A stretch of DNA of 64,000 nt from Varroa destructor (Eukaryota; Arthropoda; Arachnida; Mesostigmata; Varroidae). The stretch lies in contig NW_019211454.1 in the NCBI RefSeq assembly GCF_002443255.2, positions 64,534,179 through 64,598,178 on the forward strand, read 5' to 3'. Made by a program: the position numbers and the translations under genes. The notes beneath the pieces are model-generated. The model did no database searches. It was not told the DNA's origin and saw only the letters and a program-made list of their open reading frames with translations. Below, piece by piece: positions 25,201 through 38,470 of this stretch. Every line of letters starts with the position of its first letter. Position 1 is the stretch's first letter.

Positions 25201-25206
25201 AATGGA

Positions 25207-25346
25207 CTAGGTTAGGTTAGTCTAACTTTGAAAGCAAACCTAGATATCATCTAGGTTGGCGTTGCGTGGTCGGCTTAACGGTCTAGAGGGAGACCCTTTC
25301 GAACCCACCAAGGGTTCGTTGTGGTCGCGCTGGGTCTACCCTCGAC
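25207..25346. repeat. Cluster of foldback structures
   Basis: Three inverted repeats lie within 140 bp. (1) GGTTAG and CTAAC flank a T near 25209-25226. (2) AACCTAGAT (25237-25245) pairs with ATCTAGGTT (25249-25257) around a 3-nt loop. (3) A nested hairpin has an outer stem GAGGGAGACCC (25286-25296) against GGGTCTACCCTC (25332-25343) with one bulged A, plus three more pairs outside (25281-25283 with 25344-25346). Its inner stem is CGAACCC/GGGTTCG (25300-25306/25312-25318) with loop ACCAA. The sequence is GC-rich against AT-rich flanks. It may be a structured RNA, a transposon end or a scrambled tRNA relic (it carries TTCGAACCC). Confidence 0.45.
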
Positions 25347-25350
25347 GGGA

Positions 25351-26091
25351 CCATGGCATTTATGTTTTTAGCTAGTAAAAGGCGAAAGAGGTAAATAAAT
25401 GTCGAAACGGTAAAGTGCGTTATGACAGTTCTATGTAATGTATGCAGTAGCAAAAGTCATTGATGTGAGGACTAGAACTGCACGCTACCCCATGTAATAG
25501 AAAATAGCCTTCAATCAGATACCTCTTTTTTGTCGACTATTAGAGGGGTGTTCATACTAGTTCAGTGTGCAGGCAAAAAGCGTACTGAAGCTGTTACAGA
25601 GTGTTGTGAAGTAGATCTAGCTGTCTATCATGTTAGATTTAAAGAAGCGGCATGGAGATGCTGAGTGACTACCCACTGCCCAATAGTCTAAGAGTACATG
25701 TTGCAAAATGTATGATAAAATAGCTATGCATGTTCCGACTGCCATGCAACAGACTGTAGGCAACCAAGAAAACACCCACGTTCATCACAGTCTTCCTGGA
25801 ACCTCGTGTTGCATCGTATCTTACATATATCGCCCTAAATTGAGATGTAGTTCAATGTAAGATTAAAAAAAGAGCTCATAGATATCTATTACAATATGTT
25901 GTTCGGCTCTAATAAAGCGGGGGTAGCTCTGCACTGACCTAAGGAAACGACGAGATAACATTTTTAATATAGTTATAATATTATCGTTTATGATACACAA
26001 ACGTGCATTTTTCCATCGGTTTTCCAGGCTGCGGGAGCTAATTGATCTTTATTTTCCTTTATTCTTGTGAGCACTATGTTTCGGTACATGT
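25351..26091. other. AT-rich stretch, no gene seen
   Basis: No coding frame, RNA or repeat is supported up to the CTG array. Confidence 0.4.
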
Positions 26092-28990
<2,899 letters not shown>

Positions 28991-29013
28991 ATATATATAT
29001 ATATATATATATA
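28991..29013. repeat. (AT)n microsatellite
   Basis: Pure AT alternation for 23 bases. Confidence 0.95.
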
Positions 29014-29274
29014 GAAAGGCATTCATCAAACGTATTCACGATTCTCTTTGTTCGCAGATAGATAACACAACCGAAATGAAGATATTGTACCCATCAACTT
29101 CGAGAGAAGGCATACAATTGGGCAAATTAATCACAGTGCTGTCAGCTCTAAATGAACTATCTATAACAATAATGAGACAAAGGGCAGGGGCGAATCGAAC
29201 GCAAACTGCACGAAGTATACAGAAGCTTTTATCGTCAATCTTGTGAAAGGATAATCTGTACATAGATATACATA

Positions 29275-29316
29275 CAAAATATCTATATGTACATATCTGT
29301 ACATATAGATATTTTG
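29275..29316. repeat. Perfect 19-bp inverted repeat, 4-nt loop
   Basis: The left arm CAAAATATCTATATGTACA (29275-29293) and the right arm TGTACATATAGATATTTTG (29298-29316) are exact reverse complements around TATC. The pairing stops at both ends. A 19-bp perfect match is not expected by chance in a window of this size even allowing for AT bias. The loop is too short for a typical microRNA precursor. It is more likely a small palindrome from DNA repair or a relic of a transposon end. Confidence 0.9.
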
Positions 29317-29472
29317 AACTGATTTGCATCAGTGAATACATATCTCCCAACCGTGACACTTGGAACGCATTTGTTAAATAAACTGGTGCACACACAGAGC
29401 GAGACATGACGACGCACAGACACGTGTGTCATATGTATGTCGCACTTTCGTATAGAAAAAACCACATCGCCC

Positions 29473-29492
29473 CGTGATAGATATATATCACG
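29473..29492. repeat. Short hairpin next to the GA microsatellite
   Basis: CGTGATA (29473-29479) pairs with TATCACG (29486-29492) around a 6-nt AT loop. It lies six bases before the GA array. A 7-bp stem alone could be chance. Confidence 0.5.
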
Positions 29493-29494
29493 TA

Positions 29495-29497
<3 letters not shown>

Positions 29498-29532
<35 letters not shown>
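29498..29532. repeat. (GA)n microsatellite
   Basis: About 35 bases of pure GA alternation. Arrays of this type bind GAGA-factor-like proteins in some insects, but nothing here shows such a role. Confidence 0.95.
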
Positions 29533-29536
<4 letters not shown>

Positions 29537-29791
29537 AAAGTATAAGGGTGTACAGACTAGAATGTATTCCTTGTGGGGTATCCACAACACAACTTTTTTA
29601 GTATATAGCCCGCCGCTTGTTATCGCTCACTGTTTTTCATATTTTTTAACATACAACGCTTGCTTCGAGCATTGGGTGAGACGTGGCTCGGCCAGTCAGA
29701 CAAACAAATACAAATTATTTACGTTTCTTTCAGTAACTACATACGTGCAAAAACGATCCGATATACAATTCCATTCGTGCTCGTTACATAC

Positions 29792-29980
29792 ATAGGTAGC
29801 CGTCCGGGCTCGTTTCGTCAATTCTAACGCCTCCCTTTTCGGCTGTACGAGAAAGCGGACAGGGCAGAATAAGAGCATTTCCGTTGGATCCTTGTTGCTA
29901 TTGCCGTTCCTGCTCTTCGCTTTCTTTCCATCGTTTCGGTAAAATCTCGCGTCGAGGACGATGTCGCCTCCACTATCCAT
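29792..29980 (-). CDS. Tentative first coding exon, basic N-terminus; function unknown
   Basis: The ATG at 29980 has a favourable context (A at -3, G at +4). The frame encodes a hydrophilic, Lys/Asp/Arg-rich start (MDSGGDIVLDARFYRNDGKK), then a short hydrophobic stretch (MLLFCPVRFLV) and another basic segment. After 63 codons ACCTAT|GTATGTAAC at 29792/29791 is a plausible splice donor. If it is ignored, the frame continues to 29696. It lies in a CpG-containing island. No TATA box was seen upstream on this strand. No family recognised. The ATG context, codon mix and donor together make this one of the better coding candidates, but still speculative. Confidence 0.25.
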
Positions 29981-31700
29981 TATGTCAATTTGTGAACAGA
30001 CTCAAATGCCTGTATGTGTTCTGCGTCTATTTGTAGCACAAAGACAAGCGAGTCGCTCGACTGAAGCGGCCAACCAATGTGGCAGACAAATAATGCGACT
30101 TGAAGGACGCTAGGGGCCCATCAGTACCCATCGAATGCAATTTCCTAGAGCAGAACCGCAAGCAGAAACAGCATCACTCCAACTGCCACTATGGCAAATT
30201 TATCCTCAAAAAGCACCCCCACGTTGCGATCCCCCCGGCATCATCACTCCATAGACCAACCGCCTCTAGTATTCACCCGTCAATCGGGCCTTCTTAGACG
30301 GTATCTGAGACTATAGACACACATACACAAATTCATAGAGGGCCTGTGAGAGCCTGTGGTTGTCTAACCACTGCCGGAGGCTTAGTCGCGTCGGAACAAA
30401 TGCCGCTTGTAGCATTCACACATGACAAAATAAAGCATGCTCACACGGCGTGGTAGAGCACGAGGCGCACGCGCGCACGACAGAAACGTTCACGCATGCT
30501 CGCACGCCAAACCGTTTTGCGACAAGCGACCGACGCCACAGCGATTGTGGTGCTTTCGAGAGAAAGACATCCACGGATGTCTGTCAAATTCTTCTCACAC
30601 ACAAACATAAACAGTGTTGTACACAAGCGACCAGTATACTTACCAATGCAGGAGTACGCTAGCCTCAACTGAGAGTGCAAAGACCCAGCAGGGAAAAAGT
30701 TATGTCCGCAATGTATGAAGATGATATTATGCAGATGTATTCAGACCATTGCAAAGTGATGTTGTTGCTTCTTTTTCTGCTACTCTAGCAGTAGCGACTC
30801 ACACTCCCGGCCACGGTCACCATCATTGTCGTTGCCATTACTTGTTGTGAGTGACAAGCCGTAGCGCAAGCTTGTATTCAGTCGCAAGAAGAAGCTGCAC
30901 GTGCCTTTCCCAGCTTTCGATAAGCGGCACAACTAGGGGCCGGTGAAGCAAGCAGCGTTCAACTTGAGTGTCCAAGACCGTGTGTTAAGCAGAAAAAAAG
31001 AGATAAATAGGAAGAGTGTTCGTGTCAAGTAGACTAGCGTTTGTCTGCTCACATGAGTATGCTCATTTCAAGTTACGTTGTAAGCAACAAGGGCGCACAT
31101 GCGATGGTTGCGTATCTGTCCAATAAGAATGTCAAATAAGCGTAGAAAATAAAAACGAAGTGCTCCTAAGGAGAGGAGCTGAAGTGCAGAAAATGAAACT
31201 TGTAAGGACCTAGACTATATTTGCCGGTAATATATTGTAACAAAACATAGAAATGCGACAGGAAAACGATGGGAGCAAACGAAATATTAAATCGACGCAC
31301 GGAAATGGCGAGGGCAATTTTTGCTATGACAGCGCGCCAGTGTGAGTGCCCTTGGTGTTTGTGTATGAGTGTGCCGTGTAATTGACTCTATTTTTGTCAT
31401 TCCTATACACCAATATAGTAGGAAAATAGCGAAAAGAATAGCTTTGTCGGCGCACGCTTCGCCTTTAAGGTCTTCAACAGTGTTACCCTTCTCGCCTTCT
31501 CGTCTTCTATGGCACTGCCCAATATGAGTGTCGAGGTAATGCCCGATCGCAGATGTGGCAGATTGTCAGGCCGCGGCGACAACGGCAGCTAGCACAAAAA
31601 GGACAGCATAACTCTACACGACCTCGCTAAGGGATTTTGCCATCGTCGACTCAACAACCCGTACATCAATTGCGTGTTTATATATACATACACAGAACGT
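29981..31700. other. Long GC-richer island, no resolved gene
   Basis: The largest island of balanced composition. On the + strand CTTTTTCTGCTACTCTAGCAG (about 30772-30792) is a strong acceptor-like sequence, and GTT|GTGAGT about 30846/30847 a strong donor. Together they would bracket a small exon of about 55 bases whose frame cannot be decided. A Gln/His/Lys-rich frame at 30100-30297 opens with TTG. CpG-rich words occur at about 30460-30540. I see no recognisable protein. Confidence 0.25.
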
Positions 31701-32864
31701 GTAGACGTACACAAATTTCGTGTATGAATATTACATATTATTGAGTGAATAGAGGCCGCACATTTATCATATTACTGATCAATCCACAGAATGTTATATA
31801 ATTGCGATGAAGAAGTCCTGATCAGAACCTGCAAACAGGTATAGCGCATCAGCCCGAAATGGTTCGCGTTCACTATAGATCTTCGTTAATTGCGAGGACC
31901 TATACAATGCTCTGTATTTGTGTTTACGACAATAACAGAATGCATTAATAAGTAGAGTATAAAACCTCGATAAAGTCCCACTACGAAAGAAAAATTAAAT
32001 CCACGGGATGTTTAAAGAGACGGCTTCAATACTAGCATCCATCTGTAGGACAACAGTGTTCATCTATTCAATACAGAAACAGATGGCAAGACGTCGTCTG
32101 CAGCCATTTGAGATCGGTGTCCTGAAAAAGTTCCATTAGTTACCGGTAGCTCTAATTTTTTATTAACCGCTTTTTACACATCAACTAATCTAATTAGTGT
32201 TTAGAACTACTGGCAGTAGTAAAAAGAAAAAAAGGATTGCGTCTGACCTTAACGTGCTCCGTGCTAAACATGCTAGCCACAACGAACCTAAAGGCCACTG
32301 CTTCCTTCGCCAGCAGTGGTTGATGCTTCGTGTTAGGCTGCATATAATAGCCATGCAGGCGAGTAAGTGCCTTGGTAGGATGGCACTCAGCCAGCCATTG
32401 CTTAGGGGTATCGCTAGTCAGGACGCCTTTCTTCCATTGACCATCGAGGAGAACACTTTCTCAGAAACCGTCGATACTATAATAATGCCACGGCCCTATT
32501 ATTATATGATTATTTCGATAGATTTAGTGTCCTATAAGCTATAAGTCATTATTGTATAAAAAAAAAAAAAAAAAAAGTCAAAAATATACAGCGTAAGTGA
32601 ATTATAAGAATTTCGAAAATCGACATACCTGGTAGTGGGCAACAACAAGATGCATTAATAAGAAGCTGTGCGCGTCTAAATACTACTGGGTAGTACTCTT
32701 TTGGTGGTTGATATAGAATAGGTGTTGAAAAAACGCGTCCAGCTTGCCAAGCGTATTATAGACTGGCGTAAATGAATAGAAATATATGCAAATTCTCAAC
32801 AAGTTGACCTTGATGTTCATCATGTATGATTGATTGACTAATAAACGTCTCGTCTAGCGTATTC
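31701..32864. other. AT-rich stretch with a small ORF and an A19 tract
   Basis: GTATAAAAC near 31957-31965 resembles a TATA box and precedes a 43-codon ATG frame at 32008-32139 (MFKETASILASICRTTVFIY...), which is too short to judge. A 115-codon + strand frame (32197-32544) opens with GTG and ends 13 bases before an A19 run. No family recognised. Confidence 0.25.
32558..32576 (+). repeat. A19 homopolymer tract
   Basis: Nineteen consecutive A, the longest homopolymer in the window, start 13 bases after the stop of an open frame. This could be the tail of a processed copy of a transcript. No AATAAA precedes it and no flanking target-site duplication was recognised, so simple slippage is equally likely. 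Confidence 0.9.
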
Positions 32865-32883
32865 TTTATTTATATTATTTATT
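32865..32883 (-). promoter_or_regulatory. Two AATAAA polyadenylation hexamers (- strand)
   Basis: TTTATT on the + strand at 32865-32870 and 32878-32883 reads as AATAAA on the - strand, 71 and 84 bases downstream of the - strand stop codon at 32954. Position and orientation suit the 3' end of the tentative exon at 32954-33103. In AT-rich DNA such hexamers are common, so this is supporting rather than decisive. Confidence 0.3.
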
Positions 32884-32953
32884 TACTCTATATTTAACTC
32901 GCGAATCGGTTAATGCCTGAGCTTAACTTGGTTCGCGGCTTAACTTGATATCA

Positions 32954-33103
32954 CTAATGAGCCAATTTTATTCGCGTGAGAAAGTTTTTCTTGTCTGAAC
33001 CAAAATTTTTAAATGTAATGGCCTTCGTTCGTTCTGCTTCAATTACTTCGTCAATCTCTACCTTGAACGTCCTCCTGATCGCTACATCAACCAGACTTTC
33101 TTC
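32954..33103 (-). CDS. Tentative terminal exon of a - strand gene; function unknown
   Basis: CTAATTGCTTTTTGCAG, a strong 3' splice site, ends at 33104. The next codons read EESLVDVAIRRTFKVEIDEV and continue for 49 residues to a TAG at 32956-32954, with a charged, amphipathic-looking composition. Two AATAAA hexamers follow at a normal distance. The frame is also open upstream of the acceptor (to 33289 and a little beyond), so the acceptor may not be used and the region may be one longer exon of about 120 codons. Alternatively TTCAAG|GTAGAG (33062/33061) could be a donor. I recognise no domain. This and the 59.6 kb candidate are the best-supported coding signals here. Confidence 0.3.
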   Translation of the reverse strand, partial: EESLVDVAIRRTFKVEIDEVIEAERTKAITFKNFGSDKKNFLTRIKLAH

Positions 33104-33730
33104 CTGCAAAAAGCAATTAGCAAGCGGTGCAGTTCTATGGTCCGTTGCAATCGTAGTGGCTTGATTTGGCTTTCGCACTCTTCTCCCTGGCTTTCCGTCG
33201 CAATTCCTTGATACCCCCTCTATGTGATTAAACGCCTCAGCTAAAGGAGCATCGATGGGTCCGCGAGGTCCTAAATTAACGCAGCTCAATCTGGCTGCGG
33301 CGTATCGAGGAGGGCCTTAAATGGCTTTAGCAGGTTCGAACCTATATTAGTTCATTTCAACTGTGAAATTTTACTGGGTCCGAAATGCACTGAGACCCGA
33401 AATGGAGATGAGGCATTGCAACGAATACTTTTACACAGCGCACAACTAGGTTGTCACCTAGAATAGATCTGATTGGGCTGTGAAAAAATAGCCCTATATA
33501 CGATTGTGGATTCTCAGATGTGTATTTGCCCTCTGCCCCCTGCTGTTCGGTTACACATGGATGCCCGTAGTCTGGCATTTCTCGTCAACCCAATCGAGCG
33601 ATGAAGAAAACTGCATTGCGGTTACTTAACGGAAATCAATAGCTTTAAGGGCGGCGACAGGGGACCGATTTCTGCCGCTTGCCTCCTTTCTGTTGCTCAT
33701 AGGACGTCCCAGTGTTGGCGGCTCTAGACA

Positions 33731-36700
33731 TTTCGATCAATTCTGAAATACTACTCTCATGGGAAGCGAGGCAAAATAACGGTGCCAGAAATGCGTCCGT
33801 ACGAAGCAGGACAGAGCTCCGTCTAACAATGCGTTATCCAGACGATTTGGTAGACATGTTGCCAGACTATTGTTATTGTTGTATCTAGCATATGCTAGCA
33901 TAGCCGAAACATGAGCGGTCTTGCCTGCCGGTCAACAATATTCCATCTTTGTGGAGGGCCCAAAGAAGTTAGCAGATACCATATTGCCGGATGAGTGCAC
34001 AGAAATTCGCTAGATAACGCAACTGCTTGCTCGTCCATTGGAGATGGATGGACGTCGCGAAGGGACATAGAAAGACACCATTACCTGGAGGTAATATAAA
34101 AACGGGGGTGGTGGAGCACAGTTTCCCGAAACGCAAATTTTCAATCAAGCAGTAGCGCAGAACGTGCGATAAACAGTGTCATTTGCCAGTTATTATTAAT
34201 GCGAACGCTTCTTTCAAAGATGATTACGTTGCAGTTGTTGTTGTTTCTGAAAATTCCCCACCTAAATATGTTCCATATGGAAGTGTTCTTCGATTATTAG
34301 GATGAAGTATTTTACATTACGTATATATATATATATATATATATAGATGTATATATAATCATATATACATATATATTGGCTAAACGATTGCGGCTGCGTA
34401 TTTTGTGTATTGGTAAAAGTTAAGACCGGTTAGAGTATACGCCTTTTGTTCATATCATATTAATAAGTAATTCTTCAAGTATGAGTGCAAAGGTCCAGAC
34501 CTTTTCACTATTTCTCTTCGGCTATCGCTTCCAGATACGGACAATACATTTTAACAAGTAGGATGACGTGCGTAATGAGTAAGTCAACATATACTTTTGG
34601 CTGTGTTAGCTCAAATGATCTAAGGAGCACAAATCGCTCGTCGATCTGGCGATGCCGTTCGCATATTTGAGCTCCGCATCAACGACGATATACTAATTAA
34701 ACTTCGTTTAACGCTGACCTTTTAAGGTGCATTTACACAATGGTCATGCTTGTGTACACATGCACAATAGACGCTGTAGTCTAAACGTACTACGATTGAA
34801 AGTCGTCCGTCTGAAAGGCGTGCCTAGCTCGTGAAACTATTGAAGGCTAATTGAAGCAGCTTAGATTACTCCACAGAACTGCACGTCATAGGCGCACGTT
34901 TTTTACGCGTACACCGGAAGTAATCACATTAATAGATAAATGTGAGTCTTGATATACAGAATTGTATTTAGGGGAAATAGTGACGCTATAATACTTAGGC
35001 TAAAATTGATAGGCTAGAAATATGGATCGCGAACCTCGGTTGCGCGAACGAAACGGTTGCTCGGCTAGAGCTTGATGCATTTAGGATATAAATTCAAAAT
35101 GGGCGCCGTGCAAGGATCTCAATTGATTTTCTATGAGTAAAGCTTGACCCCTATAGCATAGCGACTGGTTATTAAGAAAATCTAATCATGTTGAGTTTCT
35201 AAAAACTACAACCTACAACATCTCGTCGGCGTCTATTCGAACTGCACGTAAATACCATGTTCTAAGCCTTCATATTCATATATATGGCTTCGTGAATAAT
35301 TTTCTCCCGGGGGTTCTGCGGATAGTGGCCTTAGTGACACCGGTTACTTACTCTTAAGCTCAGCCACTTACGCGCTGCTCCTACTGTATGGACAGTAAAA
35401 ACTATACGCCTCTACCTGTTAGCCAATGATCTTTGGTGGGGCAGGCCGAGCAAGGGCGAACATTGATTGCGCCGCGTTTATAAAAAATCATAACTTTTAT
35501 CGCAATTTCTTTAGACGTTCGACTAAATTTCGGCGTGAGTTAGACCGGGCGTCTAATGTCCGGAGAATATTTAACGGCGATACCGGACATAAACGTAAAA
35601 GGCTGGGTTTGTCACAGCGGCAATTCCGATGGTGTTTGTCTTAACTCTTCTGGCAGACGTGCAGATAGTAGAGAATCTTCAAAAGGTTCAGGTTTTCCTT
35701 GTTCAAATTCGCGGAATCGTCGTTTAGTTATAATATAGCAGTAGGTAGGTGTAATGTATCTTCATACATATTCTAACTTGTGATTTCTTTTACACCGCTT
35801 ATATTTTCCAGAGGGGTTCGATGTCTTTGTGCGGTAAGAACAAATTTTGTCCTAACCTATGCGGGATGAGTGCCGTAGAAATCGAGATCTTTAATCGCTT
35901 ATTGTATTTCGATGTTGCCCATGCTTTTCCATGGTCTCATTGATCTGAAAGTTTATAGCGTTGGGAAGTTAAGCAGCCACCATAACATAGCTCATGGTTC
36001 GTCTACGACACATTTGTTTTTATCGTGTTATTCAATTTCACTGTAGTCCGCCGTAAATTCTGGAATCGGCCAATACATTGAATATGTAGAATAAGTTTGC
36101 TTGACTTACATAGCCACTGTTAGAAAACTCGATCAAATACAACTGGATACGGTCACTTTACGCTAGTCTATGATATTACGAGCTTTACCTGCATTTCTTG
36201 CTACTATACATTTAACCGTGTTAGATTATAAAAGCAATACCTTTAATTAGTGTTCGTTTGTGCGATGGCGTAATTCATTTTTAGGGCATTCTATTCGGGT
36301 TATTGCTGAATATGAAGAAAGAGCAACAAACGTTGCTACAATGGTAGATTAAAATGAGCACAAAAAGTGACTCAAGTGTAGTAGAATCTGATCGTGCTAG
36401 GTACTCCTAGAACAGCACTTCGCGAAGAAAAAAACAGATAGCACTGAACATAATTGAAGTCCTATCTACCGTCTCTGACGAACATGCATAGATCTCACCA
36501 TACTGACGCGCCAAGCCGCCTATCGCCTAGTTTAATTATAAATGAAGTCTAGCACTTATTGAGCGAGCCATTTATCTAATGCACTATCACCTTATCCCCT
36601 TAGAGATCAACTAGATTTCCGCATTCAGATTTGGCGACTCGTGTCATGCTGTTAGAGCATTCGATTGGTAGCAAGCCGAAGCGAAATTTCTTTTGCAGGT

Positions 36701-37880
36701 CCACCATTTGGTTGATCCGTTGGATTACGCTCTCGTTTCCGATCAGTTACCTCTAGCATTGTTATAATCATTACTTAGTTCCTGAGAGCCTGGCTGTCCT
36801 GGAAAGAGACTATACTTTTCTACCTTATTTAACCCTCTGGCCTGAAACCTAACCTACTCCTTCTACAGACCGTTTCTCGTGCGCTGCACTATTTGCATTT
36901 TGTCTGAGTAAGCCTATAGTGGCTTTTTGTACTATGAATCTACACGATTAGTTGCATATTTAGGTTTAGCGGTTAGGTTTCACTATTCTCCGTTTAGGAA
37001 TATGCCAGCTGAAGCGGCGAAGATTGTGCGAGTAAATGGATTTAGTCAATCAGAATTTGACAACGCCTAGCAAAATATTATTCAACGCAATTTAGACAAT
37101 CTAAGGGTTTTTCTTGTGATTCGTAGGGAACGTTTAATTTTAAGTTTCGAAGACCTAGCAAAACGATGGGCGCAGACGTCGACCTGATTCAATTCAAAAG
37201 CCAATTCATCAAAGACGAACGGACTCTCTAAATAGTCTCGTTCACAACAACATTTAGTTCTACGAGGCTTTGATTTAGCCTACCGGCACATTTTGACGGA
37301 CCTTGGGTGGAAGCCGTTCTTAACTTTGCCTAGCAGAGTAGGTGATCTTGTCCTATGGTATCACAACTGGAGATCAATACGCTTACCTCGGAAGCAGCCC
37401 TCAATCTTTGCATCGAAATATAAATGTCGTCAAAAATGGAGCATTCTGATAAATTTATGAGCTTCTCTGCCGTGAATTGTTCTCTTCGCCTCATAGAAAA
37501 CAGTTCCAGGACATTTCGGATGCACATGGAGATCGACAGTTATGTACGCTGTCAAATTCAGGCAAAGAAAAAACGAAAGACTATAATCCCAGTGGGGGTT
37601 CGTTGAACGTGAATGCTTTGGACGATAAATCCGCCTCGTCGTTCTCTCACATTTGAAATAGGATTTCGGTCATGATGGAGATGCAGTTTGTTGTGAAAAT
37701 AACTACTTTTCTGTTAGAAACCGCGCACGCCCGCTCCTAATTTATCTCAAATATCCTGTATCAATATATTTATATTGCAACACGCACATACATTGTACAT
37801 CCGTAGCTCGATAGGTGCGAATATACCGATCGCATCAAAACGCAGCTACTGACACATTTGATGCGTCGCGTCTTTTTAAA
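33731..37880. other. AT-rich stretch, no gene seen
   Basis: Contains the TA array at 34322-34376. A tRNA-like fragment near 36650-36710 (GATTGGTAGCAAGC) lacks a B box. Frames at 34485-35738 and 37330-37606 are at chance length, mostly with non-ATG starts. Confidence 0.4.
34322..34376. repeat. Compound (TA)n microsatellite
   Basis: A pure TA run at 34322-34345 is followed by degenerate TA/CATA repeats. The distal part is partly self-complementary. Confidence 0.9.
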
Positions 37881-38470
37881 CCACTGAACGGTTCAAGTAT
37901 GCCTGCAAATTAACAGCAGATTGATCCTCTGTACCTTCCTGATACGTGGATGCAAAAAGGAAATTAGGTTCTTAGACGTGCTTCTGCTGCGTTCGGAGAC
38001 CATGTGAGAGCGGGAGGTCTTGACACACGATGTTCGTCTACTGGGAACGCATGCTATCTGGCAGGCAGACAGGCAGACAGGTCGGCAGGTTGTAGCACAA
38101 CTGTAGGAAAAAGAAATCGCCTCGGGCTCGAACAGCAGACGGGAGCAAACCGTGCGCAAAAACGCGAGTCAAAAAAAAAGCCACTTTTGAACAGCCGGTC
38201 TGTGGAGCCAAGGTAGTCAGCCAGCCAGCCTTCACAGCTAGCGAATGTCTTTCCTGACTGCTGGAACCGTATCTGTCTATCAAATAGGATGCTGCTCCCC
38301 CTAGAAATCAAGAGCTGGCTGCCAACAGCTTGATATTCAAACCAGCGTCTTTGTCTGCCAGCGGGGTAACAGAGGCAAAGTGAGAGAGTTCATGTCATCT
38401 GCAGCGATGCAGCCTCGAGCGTGCATAGACACACAACTTGTATCCATTAAACGTGGCAAACACTGAAGCA
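37881..38470. other. GC-richer island with short GGCAGACA repeats
   Basis: The island has a run of related octamers (38060-38089) and CAGCC repeats near 38218-38230. Overlapping frames of 70-88 codons occur on both strands. The - strand 37893-38159 frame is Ser/Cys/Arg-rich. No recognisable protein and no clear splice pair. Confidence 0.25.
38060..38089. repeat. Short imperfect GGCAGACA tandem repeat
   Basis: About three and a half copies of a GGCAGACA-like octamer, degenerating at the 3' end. Confidence 0.7.

Noticed and set aside
25207..25219. Two to three TTAGG units resembling arthropod telomere repeat
   Set aside because: Too few units. It is better explained as part of the local foldback cluster.
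36650..36712. A-box-like GATTGGTAGCAAGC
   Set aside because: No B box or anticodon loop at suitable positions downstream.
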